Below, piece after piece: positions 1-7,139 of a stretch of DNA of 13,795 nt (within the stretch, counting starts at the first letter, position 1; each line of letters opens with the position of its first letter). The stretch comes from an uncultured Rhodoplanes sp. GTDB lineage: Bacteria; Pseudomonadota; Alphaproteobacteria; Rhizobiales; Xanthobacteraceae. Where the stretch lies: the NCBI GenBank assembly GCA_936924235.1, contig CAKZHN010000075.1, positions 1 to 13,795 on the forward strand, read 5' to 3'. A program made the position numbers and the translations under genes. The notes beneath the pieces are model-generated. The model was not told the DNA's origin, made no database searches, and saw only the letters and a list, made by a program, of their open reading frames with translations.

Positions 1-797
1 TTCCGATCTGGCCGCGGATCGAAATAGCCCAGCGCCTCGTCCTGCATCTGGTCCATCTCGCAGAACAGCTCGACGCGGACATAATCGGCGTTGCGGTGAT
101 AGGCCGCGACGTTGTGGCCGATGATGTGGCGTCCCGGCCCCCAGACGAGCTGGATGTTGTGCTTCGCGAGATAGTCGCAGGCGCGGTGGATTTCCGGCCA
201 GTCCTTCACCTCGAAGGCGATGTGATGGAGCTGCGGCTTCTCGTCGTAGACGAAGTTCACGGTGTGATGATCGACGCCGCAGCGCAGGAACGCGAAACGC
301 TCGGCATGCCAGTCGGAGACGCGGAAGCCCAGCACCTCGGTGTAGAACTTCACGGCCTTCTGCACGTCGTCCACGCGGTGCGCGATGTGGCCGAGCTTCA
401 GCGGCGTGATCACCGCGGGCTTGCCGTCGTCTTTCGCGAACGTGTAGTCGGAATAAAGCTCGATCACCGTGCCCTTGACGTCGGTGAACACCAAGGCGCG
501 AGCCGCGCCCGGCGAGATGCCGTTGCGCAACTCGCTCTTGATGCCGTGCCCGGAGAGCTCCTTTGCATAGGCATTGAGGTCCGCGTCCGGTGCGACCTGA
601 AACGCCAGCCGGACGAGATCGGACTTGTCGCCCTGCTCCAGCGAGATCGCCTCGAGCCCGGTGCGGGTCGCAAGAAACGCCCGGCTCTTGTCGCGCTCGA
701 TGACGATCAGCCCCATCACGTCGGTGTAGTACGCCACCTGCTGTTCCAGGTCCGGCGTGGTGAAGGTGGCGTGGCCGGCGCGAAGGACGTTGATCAT
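1..797 (-). CDS. Type I extradiol ring-cleavage dioxygenase (VOC/glyoxalase family), 3' end outside window
   Basis: Predicted to open a catechol-type ring next to the two hydroxyls (meta cleavage) with Fe(II) and O2 in the cytoplasm. About 265 residues are visible from the ATG at 797, and the reading frame runs open off the left edge; family members have about 290-310. There are two VOC modules: residues 5-110 (starting LRAGHATFTTPDL) and 133-250. The C-terminal module keeps a plausible 2-His-1-carboxylate site: His137 in LGHIAHRVDD, His191/192 in LHHIAFEV and Glu243 in RVELFCEMD. The family signature before that Glu is divergent (Ala-Asp-Tyr where Pro-x-Gly is usual), so substrate class is unclear; BphC/HsaC-like or a VOC protein of another reaction are both possible. 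It starts 3 bases after the stop of the FAA-hydrolase gene in the same frame, so it is the next cistron of that operon. Confidence 0.85.
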   Translation of the reverse strand, partial: MINVLRAGHATFTTPDLEQQVAYYTDVMGLIVIERDKSRAFLATRTGLEAISLEQGDKSDLVRLAFQVAPDADLNAYAKELSGHGIKSELRNGISPGAARALVFTDVKGTVIELYSDYTFAKDDGKPAVITPLKLGHIAHRVDDVQKAVKFYTEVLGFRVSDWHAERFAFLRCGVDHHTVNFVYDEKPQLHHIAFEVKDWPEIHRACDYLAKHNIQLVWGPGRHIIGHNVAAYHRNADYVRVELFCEMDQMQDEALGYFDPRPDR

Positions 798-800
798 GGG

Positions 801-1679
801 CTACGCCTTGATGTCGTGCGCCCGCACCTTGATGCTCAACTCGCCGAGCTGCGGCAACGACTTCATCGTCACCGTGTCGCCGGGCTTCACCGGACCGACG
901 CCTTCCGGCGTGCCGGTGTAGTAAACGTCGCCCGGATAGAGCGTGTAGAACTTCGAGGCGAACTCGATCAGCTTCGGAATGTCGAAGATCAGGAAGCTGG
1001 TGTTGCTCTCCTGGCGCTTCTCCTGGTTGACGTGCAGCACGAACGGCACGTCGGCCGGATTTGGCAGCTCGTCGGCGGTGATCATCCAGGGGCCGAGCAC
1101 GGTGTAGCCGTCGATCGACTTCCGGAAGCTCCGGTCTTCCTGGCCGCGCGCCGTCATGTCGAGACCGAGCGAATAGCCCGCGATGTACTCGTAGGCCTTC
1201 TCCTTCGGGATGTCGCTGCCCTGCTTGCCGATGATGACGCAGAGCTCGGCCTCATGGTCATTGCGGCGGTCGGGAAAACGCATCGGGATGCCTTCCGACG
1301 GGCCGACCAGCGAGGTGTTGGACTTGAGGAAGATGCCGGCCTTCTCGATGTCCGGCGAGAAGCGCGCCAACCCCGGCACGGTGTCGCGGAACTTCTGCAT
1401 CTCCTCGATGTGCTTGGCATAGTTGGTGGGCGCCGCGAGGATCTTCGGCGGCTTCGCCACCGGCGACAGGAGCTTCACCTGCGAGATGGGCTTGCCCGGC
1501 GCCGACTTCGCCATCGCCTCGAGCTTGCTGCGCCACTGCGGCAGCGCCGCCACCACCGGATCGACCTTGGCCGTATAGGGCGTCGAGTTGCGGATTTCGG
1601 TCTGCGCCTGCGTGACATCGTGGACCTGGTCCCCGATCACCACGCCAAGCCGGTCGTCGTCATAGCGGCAGAGCTTCAT
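801..1679 (-). CDS. Fumarylacetoacetate hydrolase (FAH) family protein
   Basis: 292 residues, the usual size of the short FAH-family enzymes that hydrolyse, isomerise or decarboxylate ring-cleavage products such as acylpyruvates and 2-hydroxyhepta-2,4-dienedioate. The short N-terminal domain (about 1-75) is followed by the FAH fold. Visible motifs are NYAKHIEE (His90/Glu93, the probable catalytic dyad), DHEAELCVIIG with metal ligands Glu143 and Glu145, LGLDMTARG with ligand Asp174, and YTGTPEGVGPVKPGD near the C terminus. The ATG at 1679 has an AGGAG ribosome site about ten bases upstream. It lies 81 bases after the HsaA-like oxygenase gene and 3 bases before the extradiol dioxygenase gene, so it most likely processes the product of that dioxygenase. 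Family is certain; whether it is a hydrolase, isomerase or decarboxylase cannot be told from sequence. Confidence 0.93.
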   Translation of the reverse strand: MKLCRYDDDRLGVVIGDQVHDVTQAQTEIRNSTPYTAKVDPVVAALPQWRSKLEAMAKSAPGKPISQVKLLSPVAKPPKILAAPTNYAKHIEEMQKFRDTVPGLARFSPDIEKAGIFLKSNTSLVGPSEGIPMRFPDRRNDHEAELCVIIGKQGSDIPKEKAYEYIAGYSLGLDMTARGQEDRSFRKSIDGYTVLGPWMITADELPNPADVPFVLHVNQEKRQESNTSFLIFDIPKLIEFASKFYTLYPGDVYYTGTPEGVGPVKPGDTVTMKSLPQLGELSIKVRAHDIKA

Positions 1680-1760
1680 AGGCGTCTCACTCCTGAATTA
1701 ACTCATTGGTGTCTTAGGCTTGGCGCGGACCTTAGCGAAGCGCGGCCGTGGTGGGAATGC

Positions 1761-2960
1761 CTAGAGGACAAAGTCCTTGTTGTTCTCGATGCCGAACAGC
1801 ATCGCGCCGTAGGTCTTGGCGATCTGGTCGAACTGGTTGGAAACGTGCTGCCGGCCGACCGTGATGTCGGTGAGAAACCGCCCGAACGGCAGGTCGGCGG
1901 CCATTCCGGCGGTGCCGGCCGCCTTGAACAACCGCGACGCGAGCAGGCTGCATCGCTCCGCCACCCAGGCGTTGTGGAATTTGTATTCCAGGCGCTGCTT
2001 CATCGGCGGCATCTCGCTGCGTTCCGCATAGCGTTCCAGCTCGTGGAAATTGCGGTGCAGGATGGTCTTCATCTCGTCGATGGCCACCGCGGTCTCGGCG
2101 CACAGGATCTGGATGGTCATGTCCTCGGACGCAGCCGCCCCCGAGCCGCGCTGGATGCGCTTCTTGCCGTATTCGATATAGGCGTCGAGCATGCCCTTGA
2201 GCGCACCGATCGCCCCGGTCGAGACGCCGCGGAAGAACACCTGACCGAACGGCAGCCGGTAGAGCGGCCCGGTGTTGAGCGCCTGCCCCGGCCCGTAGCC
2301 GCGGAAGCTGTCGGCATATTTCTGGGTCCGATAGTCCGGAACGAACACGTCCTTGACCTCGATGTCGTTGCTGCCGGTGCCCTTCAGGCCGGGCACGAAC
2401 CAAGTGTCGATGATCTCGTAGTCCTGGCGCGGAATGACGAGCACGCGGCGGTCGTCCGGCTGGCCCTCGACGATGCCACCGAGGAACGCCCATTTGCAGT
2501 GGTCGGAGCCCGACGCGTATTTCCAGCGCCCGCTGACGCGAAAGCCGCCGTCGACGGGTTTCGCCACGCCGGTCGGCATCAGCGACGAGCAAATCAGCGT
2601 GGTGTTGTCCTGCCCCCAGATCTCCTGCTCGACGCGCTCGTCGAGCAACGCCACGAACCAGGGATGGATGCCGACCACGCCATAGACCCAGGCGACCGAC
2701 ATGTCGCCCTCGCCGAGCGCCATCTGGACCTCGTAGTAGGTCCCCATGTCCATCTCGTAGCCGCCCCAGCGCTTGGGCTGCAGCACCTTGAACAGGCCCG
2801 CGGCCTGCATCTCGGCGATGGTGTCCTTCGGCAGCCGCCGTTCGTGCTCGCCGTTCGGCGCGCGCTTGGCGAGCAGCGGAATCATCGCGCGGGCGCGCGC
2901 GATGATCTCGTCCGTCGTTGGAATCGTTTCTGTCGCTTGCTGTCTGGCCAATACGGGCAT
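1761..2960 (-). CDS. HsaA-like flavin-dependent monooxygenase, oxygenase component (acyl-CoA dehydrogenase fold)
   Basis: 399 residues. The fold is that of acyl-CoA dehydrogenases, but the motif pattern matches the group D two-component oxygenases such as HsaA of steroid degradation (about 394 residues): RRLPKDTIAEMQAAGLFKVL then QPKRWGG near residues 50-65, GIHPWFVAL, EIWGQD, SGRWKYASGSDHCKWAF, and the run from YEIIDTWFVPGL to VKDVFVP. Such enzymes take reduced flavin from a separate reductase and hydroxylate a phenol ortho to its hydroxyl, giving a catechol. That is the substrate class needed by the extradiol dioxygenase two genes downstream. The ATG overlaps the stop of the upstream cupin gene by one base (TAATG), implying coupling. 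No flavin reductase gene is visible here. An ordinary acyl-CoA dehydrogenase or a DszC/DNA-alkylation type relative is less likely. Confidence 0.88.
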   Translation of the reverse strand: MPVLARQQATETIPTTDEIIARARAMIPLLAKRAPNGEHERRLPKDTIAEMQAAGLFKVLQPKRWGGYEMDMGTYYEVQMALGEGDMSVAWVYGVVGIHPWFVALLDERVEQEIWGQDNTTLICSSLMPTGVAKPVDGGFRVSGRWKYASGSDHCKWAFLGGIVEGQPDDRRVLVIPRQDYEIIDTWFVPGLKGTGSNDIEVKDVFVPDYRTQKYADSFRGYGPGQALNTGPLYRLPFGQVFFRGVSTGAIGALKGMLDAYIEYGKKRIQRGSGAAASEDMTIQILCAETAVAIDEMKTILHRNFHELERYAERSEMPPMKQRLEYKFHNAWVAERCSLLASRLFKAAGTAGMAADLPFGRFLTDITVGRQHVSNQFDQIAKTYGAMLFGIENNKDFVL

Positions 2961-3460
2961 TACTTTTCCAGTTCGACGGTCTTGAAGTTCGCCGGCATCA
3001 CAATCTCGAGGACCTCGCAGCCGTCCGAATAGTCGAGCACTTTGTGCACCACGCTGTGCGGCTGCAGCCAGCAGTCGCCGGCATGCATGGTGTGCACGCC
3101 CTGGCCTTTGATCTCCGTGGTGATCGTGCCCTTGAGCACGTAGATCATCTGGAAGTCGGCTTCATGCAGATGATCCTTCGACACCACCTTGGGATCGCAT
3201 TGGCCCTGGAAGCGGACCACATGCGCAACCGCCATGCCGTGCGTCGCGTCCTTGACGCCAAGATCGCGGTAGTGCGCGTAGGTGCGCAGCCCGTCGGACT
3301 TGAAGTCTTCCTCACGATGATGGCTTTTGACGAACTTGTGCGGCTTGCGCGGCTTTGCGGCGGCAGCGACACGGCGCTTCGCGGCCGGTGCACGCCTTGC
3401 GGCGCTGCGGCTCGTGGTTTTCTTGCTTCGTGAACCGGCTTTCGCTTTGGCCCTGGCCAT
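2960..3460 (-). CDS. Cupin-domain protein with lysine/alanine-rich N-terminal tail
   Basis: 166 residues. Residues 1-42 are almost only Ala, Lys, Arg and Ser (MARAKAKAGSRSKKTTSR at the start), like the histone-H1-type tails of some bacterial DNA-binding proteins. Residues 60-160 form one cupin barrel: motif 1 has His97, His99 and Gln104 (Gln where Glu is usual) then Gly111; motif 2 is AGDCWLQPHSVVHK with Pro134 and His139. The site can probably still bind a metal. The start is well supported by GGGAGGA eight bases upstream of the ATG, and no other Met occurs before the barrel, so the tail is part of the predicted protein. It is the first gene of the minus-strand operon and overlaps the oxygenase gene by one base. 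Its role (dioxygenase, isomerase or ligand sensor) is unknown. Confidence 0.9.
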   Translation of the reverse strand: MARAKAKAGSRSKKTTSRSAARRAPAAKRRVAAAAKPRKPHKFVKSHHREEDFKSDGLRTYAHYRDLGVKDATHGMAVAHVVRFQGQCDPKVVSKDHLHEADFQMIYVLKGTITTEIKGQGVHTMHAGDCWLQPHSVVHKVLDYSDGCEVLEIVMPANFKTVELEK

Positions 3461-3481
3461 GGCGGCGTCCTCCCAGTTCGT

Positions 3482-3496
3482 TGGAATTGGTTTCCA
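3482..3496. promoter_or_regulatory. Candidate IclR-type operator palindrome
   Basis: TGGAATTGGTTTCCA is a 15-bp interrupted palindrome (TGGAA, 5 bases, TTCCA). From memory the E. coli IclR consensus is TGGAAATNATTTCCA; this site agrees at 12 of its 14 defined positions. IclR-family proteins often control aromatic catabolism. The site lies 22 bases upstream of the cupin ATG, just beyond its ribosome site, and about 118 bases upstream of the MDR gene. No regulator gene is present in the window, so the assignment rests on the motif alone. Confidence 0.4.
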
Positions 3497-3535
3497 TCAT
3501 GCTGCCTTGGCCGGCATCCGGCGGCAAGCGTTGCG

Positions 3536-3558
3536 CCCAGGCTTTTCTGGGGCTTTTT
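3536..3558 (+). other. Hairpin followed by T run in the MDR leader (attenuator- or terminator-like)
   Basis: CCCAG (3536-3540) and CTGGG (3547-3551) pair around a 6-base loop and are followed within three bases by TTTTT (3554-3558), read on the plus strand. The stem is only 5 bp, so strength is modest. It lies 55 bases upstream of the MDR start. It could attenuate the plus-strand operon, end stray transcription, or be chance. Confidence 0.25.
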
Positions 3559-3561
3559 CGC

Positions 3562-3579
3562 ATGGCTCGTCCGTGCCAT
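3562..3579. promoter_or_regulatory. Candidate operator palindrome ATGGC-N8-GCCAT
   Basis: A perfect 5-bp inverted repeat with an 8-base centre, 34 bases upstream of the MDR start codon, in the position expected for a promoter-proximal regulator site of the plus-strand operon. No family consensus is recognised and short repeats of this kind can occur by chance. Confidence 0.25.
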
Positions 3580-3613
3580 CACTCTCGGAAAATGCGCGGC
3601 GGGAGGTGCGGGT

Positions 3614-4582
3614 ATGAAGGCTTACCAATTCCAGCAGCACGGCGGCCCCGAGGTCTTGCAGTGGAATGATATTCCCCTGCCCGAGCCCGGCGCAGGAGAA
3701 GTCCGCATCCGCCACACCGCCGTGGCGCTGAACTTCCGCGACATTCTGGTGCGCCGCGGCCAACATTCGGTGAAGTCGTTTCCGTCGGGGCTCGGCACCG
3801 AGAGCGCCGGCGTGATCGATGCGGTCGGGCCGAATGTGACCGAGTTCAAACCGGGCGACCGCGTCGCCACCGTGGCGCGGCCCGACTGCGCCTATGCCGA
3901 AGGCCGCATCGCACCGGCGGCGCGCACCGTCAAGCTGCCGGACGGCATCGACGAGAAGACCGCGGCCTCGATGATGGTGCGCGGCATGACCGCGCGCTAC
4001 CTGCTGAAGGCCACCTACGCGGTGAAGCCCGGCGACACCATCGTGATCCACGCCGCGGCCGGCGGCGTCGGCCTCATCGTCAGCCAATGGGCCAAGCAGC
4101 TCGGCGCAACCGTGATCGGCACGGTCGGCTCCGACGACAAGGCCGCGGTCGCCAAGGCGCACGGCTGCGACCACGTGCTGCGATATGACGATTTTGCGAC
4201 ACAGGTGCGCGAGATCACCGGCGGCAAGGGCGTGCCGGTGGTCTACGACTCGATCGGCAAGGTCACGTTCGAGAACTCGCTGAAGTGCCTGCGGCCGCGC
4301 GGCATCCTCGCCTCGTTCGGTGAATCATCGGGCGACCCGCCCCCGGTCTCGGCGCGCCAGCTCGGCAACATGGGCTCGCTGTTCGTCACCCACCCGAGCC
4401 TGATCGACTACACGGCCACGCGCGCCGACCTGCTGGAAACGACGACCGACCTGTTCGAAATGGTCGGGAGCGGCAAGATCAAGATCGAGATCAACCACAG
4501 CTATCCGCTGCGTGAAGCGCCACGGGCGCATCGCGACGTCGAGGCGCGCAAGACCACCGGTTCGGTCGTGCTCGTTCCGTAA
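3614..4582 (+). CDS. Quinone oxidoreductase-like MDR-family NAD(P)H dehydrogenase
   Basis: 322 residues, close to E. coli quinone oxidoreductase (327). The N-terminal catalytic domain (1-125) has LNFRDILVRRG and GTESAGVIDAVG; the GHE zinc motif of alcohol dehydrogenases is absent, so it is a zinc-independent member. The nucleotide-binding domain carries HAAAGGVG (146-153) followed by ATVIGTVGSDDK, typical of NADPH-using quinone reductases and enoyl reductases. GGGAGG at 3601-3606 supports the ATG at 3614. It is the first gene of the plus-strand operon, 45 bases before the lyase gene. In this setting it may reduce a quinone or an unsaturated ring-cleavage intermediate, which is inference. Confidence 0.92.
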   Translation: MKAYQFQQHGGPEVLQWNDIPLPEPGAGEVRIRHTAVALNFRDILVRRGQHSVKSFPSGLGTESAGVIDAVGPNVTEFKPGDRVATVARPDCAYAEGRIAPAARTVKLPDGIDEKTAASMMVRGMTARYLLKATYAVKPGDTIVIHAAAGGVGLIVSQWAKQLGATVIGTVGSDDKAAVAKAHGCDHVLRYDDFATQVREITGGKGVPVVYDSIGKVTFENSLKCLRPRGILASFGESSGDPPPVSARQLGNMGSLFVTHPSLIDYTATRADLLETTTDLFEMVGSGKIKIEINHSYPLREAPRAHRDVEARKTTGSVVLVP

Positions 4583-4627
4583 TGCAGTTCACTTGAGCCC
4601 TGTCCCGGTATCCGGCACCATCCGCCG

Positions 4628-5491
4628 ATGTTGCAACCCACGCGTCAGCAATTCCGGACCATGCTCAGGCCCGGCGCAGCCGTGATCCTGCCGGGCGTCG
4701 CCAATGCGCTCGCGGCGCGGGTGGTGGCCGATTGCGGCTTTGCCGCGGCCTATGTCACCGGCGCGGGCATCGCCAACACGTTCCTCGGCATTCCGGACAA
4801 TGGCCTCGTCACGGTGAGCGAACTGACCGCGCACGTCACCGCGATCCGCGAGGTGTTTCCCGGGCCCCTGATGGTCGATGCCGACACCGGCTTCGGCAAC
4901 GCGCTCAATATGCGGCGCACGATCCAGACGCTGGAGCGGGCCGGCGCCGACGCCATCCAGATCGAGGACCAGGTGTTCCCCAAGCGTTGCGGTCATTTCG
5001 AGGGCAAGGAGGTCATCCCGGCCGACGAGATGGTCGCCAAGATCAAGGCCGCGGTCGACGCCCGCACCGATCCGGATTTGCTGATCGTCGCCCGCACCGA
5101 CGCCATCGCGGTCGAAGGCTTCGACCGCGCCATGGAACGCGCGCACGCGTTCCGCGATGCGGGAGCCGACATCGGCTTTGTCGAAGCGCCGACCACGGCC
5201 GAGCAGATCGCCGCGATCGGCCGCCTGCCTTATCCGCAGCTCGCCAACATCGTGATCGGCGGCAAGACGCCCGAGCGCTCCAACAACGAGCTGAAGAACC
5301 TGGGCTTTGCCGGCGTGTTGTACGCCAATACCGCCCTGCAGGCCGCCGTGCTGGGCATGCAGCGTGCGCTGGGCCATCTGAAGGAACACGGCCAGATCGG
5401 CCATGCTGACGACATTCTTGCAACCTTCACAGAACGGCAACGACTCGTCGATATCGGCAGCTTTCAGGCCATGGAGCGAAAATACAAATGA
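4628..5491 (+). CDS. Isocitrate lyase/PEP mutase superfamily C-C lyase
   Basis: 287 residues, the normal size of the small lyases of this superfamily (methylisocitrate lyase, 2,3-dimethylmalate lyase, oxaloacetate decarboxylase). Mg2+ is bound through VDADTGFG (Asp84, Asp86) and IEDQ (Glu113, Asp114). The loop PKRCGH (118-123) keeps the catalytic Cys121, which marks true lyases and is missing in phosphoenolpyruvate mutase, so a retro-Claisen or retro-aldol cleavage of a 2-hydroxy or 2-oxo diacid is likely. No clear Shine-Dalgarno precedes the ATG at 4628, and the 45-base spacing from the MDR gene suggests co-transcription. Its last four bases form ATGA with the start of the next gene. The substrate is not identifiable. 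Confidence 0.92.
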   Translation: MLQPTRQQFRTMLRPGAAVILPGVANALAARVVADCGFAAAYVTGAGIANTFLGIPDNGLVTVSELTAHVTAIREVFPGPLMVDADTGFGNALNMRRTIQTLERAGADAIQIEDQVFPKRCGHFEGKEVIPADEMVAKIKAAVDARTDPDLLIVARTDAIAVEGFDRAMERAHAFRDAGADIGFVEAPTTAEQIAAIGRLPYPQLANIVIGGKTPERSNNELKNLGFAGVLYANTALQAAVLGMQRALGHLKEHGQIGHADDILATFTERQRLVDIGSFQAMERKYK

Positions 5492-7137
5492 CGGTTCGGG
5501 TGCCGGTGCTGATCGTCGGTGGTGGCCCGGTGGGCCTCGCGCTTGCGGGCGAATTGGGCTGGCGCGGCATCGCCTGCACCTTGATCGAGATGACCGACGG
5601 CTCGATCGAGCAGCCCAAGATGGACCTCGTCGGCATCCGGACCATGGAGTTCTGCCGGCGCTGGGGCATCCTCGACTGGGTGCGCGACGCGCCCTACCCG
5701 CTCGACTATCCGCAGGACTACGTCTACGTCACCGCGCTCAACGGCTACGAGCTGGCCCGCGAGCCATTTCCGGGCCGCGGCTTCGAACCCTGCCCGCCGG
5801 AAAGCCCGCAGAAGCGCGAGCGCGTGCCGCAGGACATGTTCGATCCGATCCTGCGCCGCTTCGCCGAGCGCTCGTCGCAGGTGACGCTGCGCTACAACTG
5901 CGAGCTGGCGTCGTTCAGCGAAGGCCCGGACGGCGTAACCGCCCAGGTGCACGACCGGATCAGCGGCGCGATTGAGACCATCGAGGCCGACTACATGGTC
6001 GGCACCGACGGCGGCGGCAGCACGGTGCGCGAGCAGCTCGGCATCGGCATGAGCGGTACCCCCGCGCTGACCTACACCACCAACGTGATGTTCCGCTGCG
6101 CCAACTTCTCGGAGCTGCATAACAAGGGCAAAGGCTATCGCTTCATTTTCATCGGGCCGGAGGGCGTCTGGCTGACCATCGTCGCGGTCAACGGCAAGGA
6201 CCGCTTCCGCATGTCGATCGTGGGCTCGCCGCAGAAGATCACCCACACCGAGGAAGACATCAAAGCGGCGCTGACCCGCGCCATGGGGCGCGAATTCGAT
6301 TACGAGATCCTTTCGGTGATGCGCTGGGTGCGGCGTGAACTGGTCGCCGACAGCTACGGCACCGACCGCATCTTCATCGCCGGCGACGCCGCGCACCTGA
6401 TGTCGCCGACCGGCGGCTTCGGCATGAACACCGGCATCGGCGACTCGGTCGATCTCGGCTGGAAGCTCGAGGCGGCCATCAAAGGCTGGGGCGGGCCTTC
6501 GTTGCTCGCCTCCTACGAGGCCGAGCGCCGCCCGGTTGGCCAGCGCAACGTCGCGGAGGCGAGCCGCAATCTGCGCCGTATGCTATCGACCCGCGAGCGC
6601 CTGCCCGGCCGCGAGATCTTCGCCGAAGGCCCCAAGAACGAGGCGGCGCGCAGGGAATACGGCGACTGGTTCGCAAGCGTGATGCGCCACGAATGGTTCG
6701 CCAACGGCATCATGCTGGGCTATCGCTACGACAACTCGCCGCTGATCTGGCCGGACGGCACGCCGGCGCCAGTCGACGCGTCGCATCCCTACAGCCAGAT
6801 CGCACGGCCCGGCGCCCGCGCGCCGCACGTCTGGCTCGACGAGGGACGCTCGACGCTCGATCTGTTCGGCCGCGGCTTCGTGCTGCTCAAGCTCGGCAGC
6901 GCGCCGCCCTCGACGGCCAAGATCGAGCAGGCGGCCGCCGAGCGCCGTGTGCCGCTTGCCGTGCACGCCATCGCCGACGACAAGGTGCTCGCCGCCTATG
7001 AGCGCCGCCTGGTGCTGGTGCGGCCGGACGGCCATGTCGCCTGGCGCGCCGACGCCGAGCCGGTCGACGCCCTGGCGCTGATCGACACCGTCCGCGGACA
7101 GGCCAACGAAATCAGACAACAAAAGCTGGGGAGCTGA
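5488..7137 (+). CDS. FAD-dependent aromatic hydroxylase (group A, MhpA/phenol hydroxylase-like)
   Basis: 549 residues. A single-component flavoprotein monooxygenase that would hydroxylate a phenolic acid with NAD(P)H and O2. The Rossmann GGGPVGLALA (11-20) is followed by the DG motif VGTDGGG (around Asp174) and the FAD ribityl-binding GD motif AGDAAHLMSPTGGFGMN (298-314). The C-terminal part from about residue 435 (PGARAPHVWL, STLDLFGRGFVLL, then LVLVRPDGHVAWRAD) is the thioredoxin-like domain seen in phenol and 3-(3-hydroxyphenyl)propionate hydroxylases, here without a CxxC. The start overlaps the lyase gene by four bases (ATGA), and only two bases separate its stop from the aldolase gene. 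It likely prepares the ring for cleavage by the divergently encoded dioxygenase. Confidence 0.93.
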   Translation: MTVRVPVLIVGGGPVGLALAGELGWRGIACTLIEMTDGSIEQPKMDLVGIRTMEFCRRWGILDWVRDAPYPLDYPQDYVYVTALNGYELAREPFPGRGFEPCPPESPQKRERVPQDMFDPILRRFAERSSQVTLRYNCELASFSEGPDGVTAQVHDRISGAIETIEADYMVGTDGGGSTVREQLGIGMSGTPALTYTTNVMFRCANFSELHNKGKGYRFIFIGPEGVWLTIVAVNGKDRFRMSIVGSPQKITHTEEDIKAALTRAMGREFDYEILSVMRWVRRELVADSYGTDRIFIAGDAAHLMSPTGGFGMNTGIGDSVDLGWKLEAAIKGWGGPSLLASYEAERRPVGQRNVAEASRNLRRMLSTRERLPGREIFAEGPKNEAARREYGDWFASVMRHEWFANGIMLGYRYDNSPLIWPDGTPAPVDASHPYSQIARPGARAPHVWLDEGRSTLDLFGRGFVLLKLGSAPPSTAKIEQAAAERRVPLAVHAIADDKVLAAYERRLVLVRPDGHVAWRADAEPVDALALIDTVRGQANEIRQQKLGS

Positions 7138-7139
7138 AA

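Larger units (their letters stand above)
3461..3613. promoter_or_regulatory. Divergent intergenic region between the two catabolic operons
   Basis: These 153 bases separate the cupin start (minus) from the MDR oxidoreductase start (plus) and must carry the promoters of both operons. Strong ribosome sites flank it: GGGAGGA for the cupin gene and GGGAGG (3601-3606) for the MDR gene. Inside are two palindromes (3482-3496, 3562-3579) and a hairpin with a T run (3536-3558), listed separately. I could not assign -35/-10 boxes with confidence. Confidence 0.6.

Noticed and set aside
1761..2960. Reading the HsaA-like protein as a fatty-acid acyl-CoA dehydrogenase
   Set aside because: The specific motifs (QPKRWGG, ASGSDHCKW, VKDVFVP) and the neighbours fit the flavin-dependent oxygenases better.
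96..3032. A 978-codon open frame on the plus strand
   Set aside because: It lies antisense to four well-recognised genes (dioxygenase, FAH family, HsaA-like oxygenase, cupin). Long antisense frames are expected in DNA of this GC content, and the translation is Arg/Asp/Leu/His-rich with no family pattern.
3497..4174. A 225-codon minus-strand frame over the divergent gap and the MDR gene
   Set aside because: It is a GC-bias shadow of the MDR gene, crosses its promoter region, and has no recognisable motif.
5464..6396. A 310-codon minus-strand frame within the FAD hydroxylase gene
   Set aside because: It is antisense to a gene with complete FAD-binding motifs, and its composition is typical of a shadow frame.
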